Below are positions 1-12,137 of a DNA stretch of 64,000 nucleotides, one piece after another. The position numbers and the translations under genes were made by a program. Source of the stretch: Marthasterias glacialis (lineage: Eukaryota > Echinodermata > Asteroidea > Forcipulatida > Asteriidae); the NCBI GenBank assembly GCA_911728455.2, contig OU452238.1, positions 10,237,065 through 10,301,064 on the forward strand. Reading direction: 5' to 3'. Every line of letters begins with the position of its first letter. The first letter of the stretch is position 1. The notes beneath the pieces were generated by a model, which saw nothing but the letters and a program-made list of their open reading frames with translations, was not told the DNA's origin and searched no databases.

Positions 1-626
1 CCAAAGACCTTCAAGTGGCTGAATAAAGCCAGTAAGGACAGTTCCAGCAAGTCTTGAAAATTGCAAAAGTACCGTATAAATGTGCACGATGTGTACAGCG
101 CACGACGGAACGTTAGGTCAGACGATCGCGATCACCACACACCTTTCAACACAAAAATTTCAATGTTCTGAAGCTGAAATCCTCCAAAGAAATTGCTTTC
201 CAAAACTATGTGATTCCTTTGCCTGTTTGAAATTCTGCAAGGCTAGGTATTAATGCTCACTTTTCCAACCTTGTTTATCCTTTTTTACAGTGATTTAGGC
301 CAACATTACAAACAAAATAACAGACGGGTGGCTACATAATAGTCGTCCGACGCCGGTAGTGCATGGCTTAAAAAACCTCTTTTCAGAAGAATTCTGTTAA
401 ATTATGTAACAGAGATGTGATTTAAATTAATGCCACACCGTACTACTTTAAAAAAAGGGGCTGATTAACTAATTCATCGCTTAACGAAAGTATAATCGAC
501 TGTTTTCGAACTCACTCTATGTTACGGCCTATCTCTTTACACGTATTTTTTCACCAGCTGTATGACGTCATACCCGATAGGGGGTCACGTGACCGCATGT
601 AAACATTGTGGCGCAATCGGTCTATT
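1..626 (-). mobile_element. AATAGACC-family inverted-repeat element (truncated by window edge)
   Basis: Near-identical over its length to the reverse complement of 45844-46425. Its visible end is GGTCTATT at 619-626; the other end lies left of the window. Non-autonomous: no transposase reading frame. Confidence 0.8.
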
Positions 627-1783
627 GTACACCATGTACACGTACTGGATAACCATGTGTGCATTCAAGCGTGTCAATCTCGAGTTACTTTAGGTATGGA
701 ACGCCCCCAAAACAGGCGTCCATTAATATATGGATCGCACTTTCACATACATGTAGTACGTTTAGTTCGCTTATAATTATGTTGTGGTGTTTGACTGTTT
801 GCATGATGGTTTATGATAAGCAGTAATTTTATCATGCAATTATGCTCTTTTCATAATCAATGTGAGACATTATCAGTGACGTCATAATGACGCAATGGGC
901 TTTCAAATAATGCTGAATTAAAGTGTATTATTATTTTGACTCCTGGCCCAAATGTTTTTAAGCAGTAACATTATCACAAACAATGATGCTCTTTTCATAA
1001 TCAATAAAGTGTTGCTCTTGTAAATTGAAACCACTCTAGCTGTAACTATTAAGTTACTGAACTTGGTTGAAAGTTCAACAAAATAATCTGAAACTTAGCA
1101 CATGCTTAAATTTCATTGTCCAGATGAAAACTTAGAAGTGACGTCATGATGACGCCATCGGCTTTCAAATAACGTTAAATTAAAGTGTACTATTATTTTG
1201 ATCCTGGTCAAGATGTTTTATTGTCCGAAGATTAAAATAAAGAAATAAAGAAATAAAATAAAAACTATTCCCAAAACTCGCAGAGCCATGGCTGTAATGA
1301 TTTAAATATTTACATTGTTATGTGAAAGTTTGATATATCAAGTTCTTTGTGTTTGCTAGTGACCTGATTTGACCTCGCTTTCTGTCCAAATCGGAAGTTC
1401 CAATAACTTATATCATAAAGCTCTATTTAGTGGATTTTAAATACATACTTAACTGTTTTATTGGATTTAACTTTTAATGCATTAAATAACTATTTCAGTT
1501 ACCGTTATCCAGAACACCTAGTTTTTGTGACTTATTTTCATGCCAGAGTCAGATAAAATGCAGCTACTGGTCTTTGACAATTATCAATGTTGTCCGCGTG
1601 CTTTAAAGAGATAGACCAACTGATCTTTGTTTAATTGATTGGCTATAGAAATCATTCAGATGGTGCTTCACAAAGTGCTGAGGATACCATGGAGCCATTC
1701 TGCTACTCCAATTTAAAAAAAGAAAAGAACACAAACTCAATACATAAAGGAACAATTCCCTTAACGTTTTGAAACCGATTAGT
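627..1783. repeat. CRE-containing duplicated repeat and AT-rich DNA
   Basis: A segment of about 80 bases around 'TGACGTCATnATGACGC..TCGGCTTTCAAATAA' occurs at 873-960 and 1135-1215, and 'ATGCTCTTTTCATAATCAAT' at 842-861 and 988-1005. The two are diverged direct duplicates. No gene is seen in 1241-1783. Confidence 0.6.
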
Positions 1784-1910
1784 GGCGTATTTAGGCCAAG
1801 CGGATAAGAACACCAAACTCAAGCTCTGGTGTTTCTTAGTAGCAAAGTGATGGTTCGAGTCCCGGTCGTGACATGTGTGACAAGCAAGACACTTAACCAT
1901 TATTAATAAA
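1784..1910 (+). mobile_element. tRNA-derived SINE head (partial)
   Basis: Contains a weak A box (TTAGGCCAAGCGGATAAG) and an intact B box (GGTTCGAGTCCCGG), followed by ACACTTAACCATTATTAAT. It is clearly homologous to the minus-strand SINE at 57575-57923. The long variable arm looks like tRNA-Ser/Leu. Confidence 0.7.
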
Positions 1911-2408
1911 TACCTAGGACAGTTTGTGGATTCTGATTGGTCAAAACGTGATCACGTGGGGGTGTATTAATGGCGATATAAAGACCGGCTAACAAAACAA
2001 GAAAATAAATGGCCCCTGAACCAGCATAGTGTTGAGTGCACTGTTATTGTCATTTGGCACTGTGACGTCAGAAAAATTGAAGAATTTTCCATTTTTATAA
2101 GAAACTTTAATATTTACATACATAAGGGGAAATAATTTGAGAAAAATAACTTATTTTGGACTTTTATGAATTTCTTTAGTCAAGGTACTGTTCAACATTA
2201 TAAATGTTAAAAACAACAGACCATTTTATACAGTCGCTGGTCTCAAAGTGTAGGTAATGTAAATAACGCATGTAAGCGACGGGAGCCATCGAAACCTAAA
2301 TTATGGCCCCTGAACATGTACACAAACGTTCGGAAGTATCGCCGAGAAAGAAAAGTTACAAAATGGACGATTTTAGCCGTTTATTTCGTTAAAAAGGTAT
2401 TTATTAAT

Positions 2409-2572
2409 GGGAATAACAGTGCGAGGACCCGGTCTTCACTGCTTGGTAATGACCTTGGGTGGTGGCTGGCCGCTGTTAGCGACCGCGCCTCCGGCTTGGT
2501 CGTTAACAGCGGCCAGCCACCACCCCGGTCATTACCAAGCAGTGAAGACCGGGTCCTCGCACTGTTATTCCC
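2409..2572. repeat. 75-bp-stem hairpin
   Basis: Arms 2409-2484 and 2498-2572 are complementary with only a couple of small mismatches; the loop is 13 bases (GCGCCTCCGGCTT). It is GC-rich against AT-rich flanks. It resembles a foldback element. No obvious target duplication. Confidence 0.85.
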
Positions 2573-3664
2573 TAAATATTGCGTCCTTCAGATGGGGCGT
2601 AAAGCCGTAGGTCCCGTGTGTTGTGTAATGCACGTAAAAAGAAAACTAGTACACTTTAAGTTTGCCCGGTGTTGATCGGCTGCAGCAGATTGCAACACAG
2701 CGTCTTATAAACCGTTACATGGAGCTATGTAAAGGAACAGGTCATTCATACCTTCATACCAGGTCTCACCAGTGGCGTAACTAAGGGGGGCACGTGCCCC
2801 GTGCCCCACCCCCACCCCACCAACTGATATCTGTGCCCCCCCCCGTGACCCTTTGAAATCTAGACTTTTGAGATTAAAAATTACCAAAATAAAATGTTGC
2901 ATTTTCAGAGCTTTTATGTAGTAGTTTCATAATTTTTTGTACACTATTTTTTTTATTATTTACACGCAGAATGTATTTTGTTTTACCCCAACACGTCAGA
3001 AGAGCGCTGAAAAGGGGCTTGTATAGGAAAAATACAAACGGAACTACAGTTTTAATTGGCCAAAAGTGCCCCCCCCCCCCCCCCCCCGGAAAACTGGTGC
3101 CCCCTTGTGCCCCCTGAAATTTTACCCTAGTTACTGAGCACTTTGAGACGCCCATCGGGTGTGATAAAGTGCTATATAAACACTGTGTTTTATTATTATT
3201 GAAACCAGTCACAAATCATCTGTATAGGTTGTCCCTAGTTTCAATTGATTAGAGTGAATTTCAATCTAAAACTTTAAGAGTGAAAGAACACTTAGGGAAT
3301 ATAAATAGATGCAACAATAATATACTAACAGGGGAACCTAGACTCAAACCTAGACTTTGGTTCCGGCTCCGGAGCCGGAACTTAAGCCCGAGGCCCAGGG
3401 ACAATTCCACCTGGTAAGTGTGACCGTGAAAACGTTCCTCGCTGATTCAAAAATGGCTCCCTGGCATCCTGGGGGACTCGGGTTGATCAGGCACATTACA
3501 ACAGTGGAACTTTAGTGGACAGTTTAACAAAATGGTTAAGTCCACTCAGTATGTGTTACAATGTACAACTTGCACAGTGTGGGATCTAGATGTACCATGC
3601 CCGAAAATGTTGAAGAGGGAGTCCCCCGAAAAAAATAATAACAACAATTAGAACAGCAGCAGAT
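2573..3664. repeat. Homopolymer-rich repeats and SINE tail
   Basis: Poly-C runs at about 2837 and 3069-3087 lie within degenerate 'GTGCCCC' sequence. A SINE-like 3' tail is at 3140-3200 (AAGTGCTATATAAA then TTATTATTATT). No gene is seen in 3201-3664. Confidence 0.5.

Positions 3665-3720
<56 letters not shown>
3665..3720. repeat. (GTC)n microsatellite, about 18 copies
   Basis: Uninterrupted GTC triplets. The minus strand would read a poly-Asp run, which is a by-product of the repeat. Confidence 0.95.
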
Positions 3721-5161
3721 TGGATATGGGACGCAGAAGCGCTATATTTTCCCGTGTTCCATTCGCGCTTGTGTGATAACTATAATATTGTTCCCATATA
3801 ACACTCTCTTCCCCTCTTGTACAGACGTACCCACCCAAAAATCCCCAAAAGAATTCCTGAGATTCCCGGAACACAACGAAGAGACAAGGATAAGTAACTA
3901 AGCTATTCAACATAACGCTAATTTATTATGCACTGTAACTATGTCAAGAATGGTCAACATTGATGAAGTGCTTTTCCAGTAAAACGGAAATCTCCATATT
4001 TCAAAAGCTGTTACCCTAATGCATGATGGCACCGCCCGTTTAGAATCATTCCTGTCGTCCCTAAGCCGTTTAGTTTTGCGGACGTAACATGTCAATTGCA
4101 CTGAAGGAAATCATCGCAGATTGGAATTTGCGAAAAGGGATATATACCAGTAATGCGGTGTTATTATCAGCGGATAAGCCAAGTTGTCCGTAAGTAATAC
4201 GTTTGGAAAGGAAGGGGCATTGCTTTTAAAATAATCGATCAAATCCAATGTGTGTTTTATTAAAGTCAAAGTATGGACCGATTTGGAGCGAAAGGTCACT
4301 TTCATAATTATGAAACAGCAAAGGCAATCGTCCACATGGCAAATTGAGACAAGATGGCATTAGTAATCATCAAATCAAGCTTATGAGGGAAAAATCTGAA
4401 GGAAAAAATAAATAGCTGAAGATAACTTGAATACTTGCTTAAGGTATAGTTGTATGGTTTCAAAAGAGTTATTTTCCTGTTTAGGACTCATTTTTGTCGG
4501 TTTTAAAGATTCTATTATGCCCTCCATCAAAGCCCATTAATGTTTCCTAACAATTTATAATTTAATATGAATAAACACTCTTAACGTTTGAAATCAAAAT
4601 AGACCACGTGTGTGGTTTCAGTTTGAATACGTTTTTAAAACCGGCCCTGCATGCTCCCGTCTTTTAATTTCTGAGTGACAAAGCATCCATTACGGAAAAG
4701 TATTGTAAGTAGAGTTCTAGCTTGAGGGAAAGATCGGGATGCGAGGAAGTGGATATTTTGTAGAGCGTGTGTCGTGCATCTTATAACTACATGACCGTTT
4801 GATTAAATGAGACGTCCAATCATTCTCTACACAGACAATGAGCATTCTTTTTCTTTTAAATATATTATGTCTGGCATCACTGTATGTCAACAAATAAACA
4901 CCAAACTAAACTTCTGATGGAAGAAGTTCAAACCCATGTTTATGATAGATTTTTGTGAAAATACAGTGGGAGTTAATAAATAGTTACTGCATGCACTAAT
5001 TTGATCAAAACGCATTTCACATGCACAGCAAAAACAATCAGAGTGCAATGAAATTAGATTTGTATTGTTTGGTTAGTAATTTGCATTGTTCGTTTGCCAA
5101 ATAATATTTTTAGAAAAATTGTCTGCTTATTGGTAACGATCGAAGATTAATAAAATGAGCT
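3721..5161. other. No gene seen
   Basis: AT-rich single-copy-looking DNA. Several reading frames of 60-75 codons lack start context, splice context or recognisable sequence. Confidence 0.6.
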
Positions 5162-5355
5162 ACACTCTAAAAACCTCCCGGGTCAGAATTGATCTAGATT
5201 CCGAGTCCCGGGGGCCTGATTCATTTCTGGGTCTGGCTGACCTGCTTAAAAGTGGGATTTTGACTCGGACTCTGATCAGTTTGACGCAGATTCTGGGTCA
5301 TACTGACCCAGAAATGGGTCAGGCCCCATAAGACCCGGAATCGGCGTCAATTCGA
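5162..5355 (+). mobile_element. CACTCTAAAAA-family MITE, 5' end and body
   Basis: Starts CACTCTAAAAACCTCCCGGG and contains repeated TCAnnnTGACCC motifs. Its relative is at 38527-38772, where the opposite end (TTTTTTTAGAGTG) is also present. Here the right end is lost. Confidence 0.65.
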
Positions 5356-8300
5356 AAGTATTTCTTTGATAACCTTAAAAGTAGTCAACACTGCCATCTA
5401 CAGTAACAATTCTCCTCTGGCACTCCATTTTTGTTTCTATTTTGCAAATCAAAAGAAGCAGAAATGAACGTGCACAAAACCGATGACAACTGATTTTAAT
5501 GGAAACCTGATCGCTTAACACGATGAAAGTTCGCACTGGTTATAGGGTTTGGTGTGTTTAATGAAAACTACAGGATATTATAATGACCGCATTCCTCATC
5601 CAACAAATGTCGATATTCACCCTAAAGGGATAAAACATACGTATTTTGTATTATTATAAAAAAAACTATTAGAAGAATGACATTATTCCCATCCTCTTAT
5701 TTCCCAAAGAAAACACCAATTTCGTAAATGTCATCATAATTTGGTCGTAATGGCTTTGCGAAGGCGATGATAATTTTATATTTTATTAATGTATTGTGTT
5801 GTGTGCTGTTTCGTTAGTGATTGTTTCGATTGTTGCGTTGAAGGAATGGACACAATGGGGTCTTCAACTGATATCTTTACAAATTGTGCAGTATTTCAAG
5901 CGATTCAAATCTCCAGAGGATTGGAACATTGTATGAAAGGATTTTCCGGATAATGCCAATTCTATAAAGTATATATCTTTAAAGAGATTTCGTAAACAGT
6001 GTGTTTTATACTTAATGGATTTACTTTCCTGCTTTTTTATTTTTTTATTTATTTGCCTTTTCTTTTTTGTGTTCATTTTCCCCCTTCTTTTTTTCTTTTA
6101 AGGGCCACCATAACGTTTGGAAAGTGTGACCGTGGTTTCCCGTAGAAACTGCATTTGGATGCAATTAACAAGAAAATGACTCCGCCGTTTCCTCCGGGGA
6201 CCCATCTGCCAATTTCCTCCATTTGTGTATAAATATTATGCCAAGTGACCCTCATTGCTTTGGGAATTAATGCAAGACAATAAAATGATCTCTTCATACA
6301 ATACGGGAATTGAATGGGGTAGATGAATTTGTAATACGGGAAATGCACACATTCAGTCAATTTTCCTGCCACTGCACTCTTAACCATGCAGTTGAATTTT
6401 AGCATTTCTAGCCACGTATGGGCTTGTCGTGAATAGGACAAAAGTACACAATAAGGTTGTGATCTTCGTTCCAGGGGACTTCGTTCCGGATGACCTTTTT
6501 CTTTTTACCCTCGTTTTAATCGATGTGACTTAAAGAGGAACTCCAAGGTCAAACTCGGTTTTGTGCTGCACTCATTTTTCCCAGTCCTTATGGAAGTTGG
6601 AGAAAAACATACAAGTCTCTATAACCTCACGTTAAGATGGTGTAAAATGTTCCTGTATAATTGATACCGATAATTTTGCAGAGCGAAATTTGAAACATGA
6701 CGTCATTGGATATCAACAACAAATGGGTCTGACATTCCAAAGAGGACTTTTTGTGTCAGTCAAAATGTCAATTTTTTTGGATTGAACATTTCAATCAAAA
6801 TTCAGGAATGAATTAAAAACGTCATTGGATGTTTTTTGATGTTGACAAAATTTGCACTGAAAGTGTATCAAACACAATGGCATTTTACACCATTTCAACG
6901 TGAAACTAGAGACTGCTGGAGTACCAGCTGGCTTCAATCTTCCAAGAAAGAGCTGGTGTCGCCTTAACTGGCCTGTCAGAAAACTGGACGGTGGCATCGT
7001 TCGTTTTGGCCAGCTGTGACCCAATTGCGACACGGTGGCTGTCGGACGTCGACATTAAGATTTCACATTTGATTCGGTGTTGCATACGAAGAAAGAATAA
7101 GGACTCAATCTATTGAACAATGAGTACATCACAAAACTGACTTTGATCTTGGAGCTCCTCTTCCTCTTTTACTAATGAAGGAAGGGCAAAATGGTCAAAC
7201 ACCTTCCTTCTTGGGAATGAAACACGGTGTTGTTGTTTGCTATTAAACACAGGCAAGACTTTAATTGTGGGGAATTTACGACGGTCGATGGAAAAAACAA
7301 AATGACATTATTTTATGCATCCTTTTATTTATATAAGATAATACCCTCGATATTATTACTTAATGTTAAATTATTTGTTTATTTAGTTAGTTATCTAGTT
7401 AATTAGTTATTTGGGAGGTGTTTGTACTTTAAAATTCTCTCTTTTCGGACATTCCACTCTTCGCTTTTTAGAATTTGGAAACACGGTAATTAAGCGGCCA
7501 GCAGTCTCTTATTATTGATAAGTTAATGAAAATCACTTTAAAATAATGCACTTTGGAGCCTAAATGCAATTAAGGCGTAATCGCCGTTGTCATTTTCGTC
7601 CTGCATGACTACGAAAAGGAGAGCCTTTTATTGATTTGACCTTCCTGTTCATTAATTAGATAGACTCTTGAACTGTTCGCAAATTGTTGCCGACCTCAAT
7701 CAACTTAAGAAATAATGTAAAACTTGGATGCTTTTTACAAGCTATCAAACTAGATTACGGCTGGCAATTGAGACCATTACTTACACTAATGCTCGTGTTG
7801 CCAATAATCAGAGCTGCTCTACCCACAAGTGGAAAGCATCCGTCCACATGTCAACAAGTCCAAGTGAACTTTGGATTGCCATGAAAGTTTTTGTAGATGT
7901 TGTCTTTTCGACATTCCCATTCCACATAATTTGTCCCCGGGCAAAAAACTTGTAAGTTGTAGATTTGTCTCTTTTAGTTTTGCACAGTGCGTGGTGTTCT
8001 TAGACAAGGTCCGGAACTCTGACTAAAGTTATCAACGTCGCTCAAAAGTTAGATGGGGTAGAGTAGAGTGGCAGCCAAAAGTGGAGATTTTTCATGCTCA
8101 GCAAAGATTTTGTAACGTTTGATAATCACATGAAATTATGACCACGGAGGCGTGCAGATACTTTGCTCCGTTGTGAAAATATATTTGTTATAGCAAAGGG
8201 TTATTCCGGGAACTGACTGCGTTTTGGCTCATAGATAAATCCATTAAGCAGTGTTTTCCCGCCATTGGGAACGCAAATACGCCCAGTGTGAAGGCACCAC

Positions 8301-9125
8301 GGGTATCTATGACCAACGATGTTGACCAACTTCATTTTGTATCAAACGCCAGCATGACGTGATAACTCACTACATGCGCCCAAACGCACACACGAGCTTA
8401 AAAACATCCCACTAACGGCGAAAAATCCTGGTACAGACATAAAAATATAGGAAATAAAATTTAGCTAAATTGGATTGGGGGATTTTCATAAAAGTATTCG
8501 ATTCTGATATTTTTGCCCATTACACGCGACGTTAAATGGCCAAAGAAAAGAACCTTTCATTTAGTTCTTTTTTTTAACACCTTTGGGATGACTTATAATC
8601 GCTGATGGTGTCCTTGTGGTGGCGTACAGCATGTAGCATATTACGCTGAATGTATGATTTATTGCTCCCGGCTCAAAACCTTGGTTGTGTCTACTGACAG
8701 TGGTGACACATAATGTGCTTGGTACTCCTATGTCCTCGACAAACAAGTACTGCGGGATCGATATCACCATAGTCTTCATCTCAACATGAAACGATTTAAG
8801 GTTTTCACGTCCTGTCTCTATTATAGTCATTTCTATCGTGTGACATCACATTTCGCTTAGCATTTTGAGACCGATACATAATAACTCATTCACCCTCTCC
8901 ACGGGAATGAAGTTTCTCTTTGTGAAATCAGGCCCTGCAAATGCCAGATGCACCTGCTTGCATTTGATTACAATGTAGGGGCGTTGTAAGATCATACAGT
9001 GGGTCTTTGCATGCTATCCTGTTTTCTGTTTTGAATTAGTATGGAAGTATACGAGTACAGTTGCTTCTTTAATATATACCTGTTTACACCATCACAACTA
9101 CAACTACAAGCATATACAAAATAAA
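5356..9125. other. No gene seen; repeat-poor AT-rich DNA
   Basis: No splice-bounded conserved protein is found on either strand. 7480-7680 is unusually free of simple repeats and carries homeodomain-type TTAATTA/TAATTAG sites, as does 10440-10800. These are candidates for regulatory DNA but unproven. Confidence 0.5.
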
Positions 9126-9440
9126 TTGGTGAACACACAGAGAACAATGGGAAGACATGTGCTTGAGACTTTCCCGAGTTTGGAAACCCGACCAAACTAT
9201 CAGAGACAAAACACAAGTAGAAGACATCACAAAATATGTCTACAGAAAAAAAATGTAATGGGCAGGACATGTAGCAAGGTTGAAAGAAAACACATGGATA
9301 ATAAAAACCCCAGAATAGAAGCCAAGAATAGAAACAGATCAATAGGCATACCAAAGAAAATTTGGAGGGCCGATATAGGAAAGCTGGCTGGGCAGACCTA
9401 GACAGGGATGGTGAAGGAAAGACTACAATAAGCCATATTG
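9126..9440 (+). pseudogene. Remnant of a non-LTR retrotransposon reverse-transcriptase C-terminus
   Basis: Across shifting frames the translation shows RDKTQVEDITKYVYRKK, then (W)AGHVARL..NTWI, then PKKIWRADIGKLAGQ. This is the order of the C-terminal tail of RTE/Jockey-like endonuclease-reverse transcriptases (QWAGHVAR ... RPKRRW.DDI). It is broken by frame changes and stops, with no catalytic domain. Confidence 0.75.
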
Positions 9441-11000
9441 AGATATGGTGGGCACATTACTATGACACCATTAGGTTTGGGTAAATTTGTCTGTATACAC
9501 TCAAGCCAAACAGTGCGCTCCTATTACATCCACCATATCTCACAAAGGTTAATGGAGGAGTGTTACAGAGAGATACATCATGTAGTCTAGGGGCAATGCA
9601 ATTAGCCTATGTTCAAGGTACCAGGTATCTGTATTGTTACACACATGATGTTTTGATATTACTTTGTATTAATAATATTTCTCCTCGAATCAAAATAGAA
9701 GCAAGTATATAATCGCTTGCCAACTCATTAAAGCAGGATTTTCATTATTATACAGAATTTAAACAAATACACGTATACCAATGGCAGCTGCAGTGTTCGT
9801 GACATTCTTAAACCGTTAACTCTAAGTCAACGTCTAATATTACATGCGCATTGGTTGCACGACAGAACCCCTTTTCCCCCTTTTATATGTTTTTTTTAGC
9901 TACTTCTGGCTTAAATTCTGGCATACGCGTGTGTAAGTTTACAAGCAGTTCTCCCTTTTCATATTTCATATACATTAATTTGAATACAAAATGAAAAAGA
10001 TGTGATGACATCATCACTCTTTGCAACACAAATGCATATTGAAGAGATTTTTAAGGTTTTGACTTAATCGTGCCAAATAAAACGCTCCATGTATTTTCAG
10101 CTCGTAGGGGGATCTTGTGAAAGCCATTGATGACATTCTGTTGAATTGGGCGTAGTCTTTGGGGAAAGAACGTCATAGGCTACTAAGGTTAAATCGTGTT
10201 GGTAGGTGTGATGTAATTTTGACAAACCTTTATCTCATTTCACGTTGACAGGCTCCAATAAACTGGCTAGGAGTTTTCTCTGCTTGGTTTTCTGAGAGAA
10301 CGCGGTTTTTATTTTATTTTTTTTTAAGTTAAGCAATAGTCTTTCACACAAAAGTTTTCTCGGTCATCTTTGACAAAAACAACAGCCTACTTCATCTTTA
10401 TGCATTCTTTTTTACCTCTTCAGTTGAAGCCTTCATTCAACTTCACTTTGAGGGATGCAAATTTATATAGTATTATATTGAATTGACCTTTCTTTTTAGC
10501 CATGCGAAATCAGCATTTGATTTAATAGAGTGGAAATTTATGCATCCTGAATCCTGTTCGAGTGAATTGTTATATTTGAATGGTTATATTTGCTCACACA
10601 TTAAGTGAAATTGAATGACTGTTTTGGGGAGCTTTCAATTTCGCGCGAAATGGAATTAAAGCGACGTTTTAATTGGCCGCATATTTGCCGGAAATGACAG
10701 GGGAAAACCTTTACTATTTCTTGCAAATGCTCAATATAGCAATAAAAGTTCTTTAATTTGAGATTTGCTTTTTTAATCATGAGACGAGGGTGTTTCAGTA
10801 AACACATTGTTTGCTGACTTGATATTCAAATGTGAGAATATTGCCGAAAATTCAAACAAATTGTGTACACGTATTGTAAAAAAAAACACAGATGACCTGA
10901 TTGTGACATACTTATGTCATGCATTTGGCCCAGAGGTAACATACCCCCCAAAAAACTGCATGTTTTATTCATGTCCGCGAGCCTGACCCTTAGATAGTTA
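9441..11000. other. No gene seen
   Basis: AT-rich, no repeat identified. 10440-10800 is noted as a possible conserved non-coding stretch (see findings). Confidence 0.5.
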
Positions 11001-11105
11001 CAACGTCATCAACGTCATCAACGTCATCAACGTCATCAACGTCGTCAACGTCGTCATCGTCGTCAACGTCATCAACGTCGAGAACGTCATCAACGTCATC
11101 ATCTT
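11001..11105. repeat. (AACGTCATC)n minisatellite
   Basis: About eleven 9-base units, with GTC-for-ATC variants in the middle. It is rich in ACGT. Confidence 0.9.
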
Positions 11106-11888
11106 CAATACTTCATCAACTGTGTATAATAAAAACAATGGCATTCACTTTGTTTTGCCTTTGCACGAAGAATTCCAACTCAACAATGTTGTTTATATAT
11201 TCATAGTTTTTGTGAACGGAACCAAACAAAGGTTCCTTATAAAAAACATTACTTTCACAACAATATCAATACAATATTTTCATATATGTTTATATATTTT
11301 ATATATCTTTATGTATTTGAAGTGTAATATTGTTGCAATTCGGCCCATGGCTGTCAGAAAAATTTTAATAAACAACTCAATAATAATGTACATTGAAATA
11401 CTCCAAACTCAGCAGAACAGTTTCGGCAAACGAATGTGAAACTGTAAGAATATTCCACAGAAAAATAATTACGAAAATAATGTTTTCTTTTATCAAATCG
11501 TGCCTTTATTATTGGAATTTTATGATTGATTGTCAACTGTTCAAGTTCAGACCAGTGCAGTCTAAAGTGTGGGTGGAGCGCCCCGTATTTTTGCAGGGAT
11601 ACCACTGTAGTAATTAAACCTATAGGAGTTGTACATGCAACAGCCGCACAGATAATTAGGTAAGGACTTGGAAATAGAACCCAGGGTCCTATTTCTGTTG
11701 GTAAAAGGACAAGTTCTCCCTTAATCCACAAGTGAATTATAATGAACGTCATTAATCTTCTGTTTGGGATTTTGCCATCTGCGGGAAGTAGGTTTTACCA
11801 TGTCATTAATGGGGAATGAATGCTTGAGGCTTTGCACAGTAGTGGATTTAAATTGGTTTCAGTTTCGCAGTACACGGTATATGTAAAC

Positions 11889-12129
11889 CAAAGATTATAG
11901 AGCGCCGAAGTCGCAAGATGAAGAAGTGGAGCTCTATGTATTGTAAGAAGTAACGTGAAGTACGCATGGGCGCCATTTTAGCAAGTGAATGAACTGTTTC
12001 CCATTGATAGCAATAGTCATGTCGGCACTGATCTTTTGTTGAATCAATACAGTTACTTGCTGAAATGGCGTCCAGTGGGATTTCAGTCTGAGTTCCCCAT
12101 CTTGTGCCTTCGGCGCTCTATAATCTTTG
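11889..12129 (+). mobile_element. hAT-like MITE (241 bp) with 8-bp target duplication
   Basis: Terminal inverted repeats of about 40 bases begin CAAAGATTATAGAGCGCCGA. The flanks are identical 8-mers ATGTAAAC (11881-11888 and 12130-12137). An 8-bp duplication and CA..TG ends fit the hAT superfamily. No transposase. Confidence 0.88.
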
Positions 12130-12137
12130 ATGTAAAC

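Noticed and set aside
3536..3913. 125-codon minus-strand frame with a poly-Asp run
   Set aside because: The acidic run is the (GTC)n microsatellite; flanking residues have no family resemblance.
6073..6441. 122-codon minus-strand reading frame
   Set aside because: Ends in low-complexity Lys-rich sequence from a pyrimidine tract; no homology pattern recognised.
11354..11752. 132-codon minus-strand reading frame
   Set aside because: No recognisable domain, AT-driven composition, no splice signals in phase.
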